NCBI GenBank assembly: GCA_000433915.1
Contig: HF993631.1
Location: forward strand, 7,066-13,634
Source of the DNA: Clostridium sp. CAG:793
Lineage (GTDB): Bacteria; Bacillota; Clostridia; TANB77; CAG-508
Length of the DNA stretch: 6,569 bases
Direction: 5' to 3'
Shown here: in pieces, positions 6,395 through 6,569 of the stretch
Position numbering within the stretch: the first letter of the stretch is position 1
Layout of the letters: every line of letters starts with the position of its first letter
Translations under genes and position numbers: made by a program
Notes under the pieces: generated by a model
What the model saw: only the letters and a program-made list of their open reading frames with translations
The model's database searches: none
What the model was told of the DNA's origin: nothing

Positions 6395-6415
6395 GTTTTC
6401 CTATTTATTTTTTTT
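6384..6415 (+). terminator. Intrinsic terminator of the parA-parB-DUF4446 operon
   Basis: A perfect 12-bp stem, 6384-6395 with 6400-6411, closes on a TTTT loop with two G-C pairs at the loop end. It runs into an eight-T tract (6408-6415). The TAG stop of the DUF4446 gene (6392-6394) lies in the left arm, so the hairpin starts before coding ends. This is the cleanest terminator in the window. Confidence 0.85.
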
Positions 6416-6569
6416 ATTTTCGATTTTAAGACAATTTATTTATACTATGATTAAATTATATTAATTAAATTTTTAAATTAATTAAATCAAATTTTAATAA
6501 CAATTCAATATTTTTATTATTAATTTGTCAAAATGACACATACGAAAATAAATAAAAATGAGTAAAAAT
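6416..6569. other. AT-rich intergenic tail without a supported gene
   Basis: The sequence is extremely AT-rich. It contains a 10-bp direct repeat TTAATTAAAT (6461-6470 and 6478-6487) within a mirror-symmetric stretch, and a small palindrome TGTCA-AAA-TGACA (6526-6538). An ATG at 6558 is followed by only three codons before the edge and has no ribosome binding site. I see no convincing promoter. It is probably the upstream region of a gene beyond the right edge. Confidence 0.6.
6526..6538. promoter_or_regulatory. Possible operator palindrome
   Basis: TGTCA (6526-6530) and TGACA (6534-6538) are perfect inverted copies around three As. It is a short symmetric site in a region likely to precede another gene, so it could bind a dimeric regulator. 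TTTGTCAAA at 6524-6532 also differs by one base from a Spo0A-box-like TTTGTCGAA. Neither reading can be tested from this window. Confidence 0.25.

Noticed and set aside
6508..6531. Minus-strand promoter using TTGACA at 6526-6531
   Set aside because: The -35 is perfect, but no acceptable -10 is found 16-18 bases away on that strand (TTGAAT at best), and the gene it would face is convergent.
6558..6569. ATG at 6558 as the start of the next gene
   Set aside because: Only four codons are visible and no Shine-Dalgarno sequence precedes it.

Overview
The window is a stretch of ordinary chromosome from a very AT-rich Gram-positive bacterium, most likely a member of the Clostridia. Six genes lie on the + strand in the order mnmE (missing its first ~25 codons off the left edge) - mnmG - rsmG - parA (soj) - parB (spo0J) - a DUF4446 membrane protein. 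This is the conserved set of genes beside the replication origin in Firmicutes. Three things point to Clostridia: a DUF4446 gene directly after parB, no noc gene between rsmG and parA (Bacillales often have one), and strong Shine-Dalgarno sites with two TTG starts. I cannot name a genus.

Layout: 1-1292 is mnmE. 1293-1609 is a 317-base gene-free stretch holding an imperfect bidirectional terminator, a pair of DnaA-box-like sites 11 bp apart, a TATAAT element, a third relaxed DnaA-box match, and an inverted repeat just before the mnmG ribosome binding site. mnmG (1610-3496) and rsmG (3518-4201) are 21 bases apart and probably co-transcribed. 4202-4280 holds a terminator hairpin that physically overlaps a near-consensus promoter for the next unit. 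parA (4281-5045), parB (5060-5923) and the DUF4446 gene (5924-6394) are tightly packed, the last starting immediately after the parB stop. A strong terminator hairpin contains the last stop codon. 6416-6569 is AT-rich sequence without a supported gene.

How the genes work together: MnmE and MnmG form the complex that modifies uridine 34 of certain tRNAs. RsmG methylates the 530 loop of 16S rRNA. ParA and ParB organise and segregate the chromosome origin region. The DUF4446 protein is a predicted single-pass membrane protein of unknown function, linked to parAB by gene order.

I found no new defence, mobile or CRISPR-like system. The signals most worth a second look are the DnaA-box cluster before mnmG, the overlapping terminator and promoter before parA, and the uncharacterised DUF4446 protein attached to parAB.
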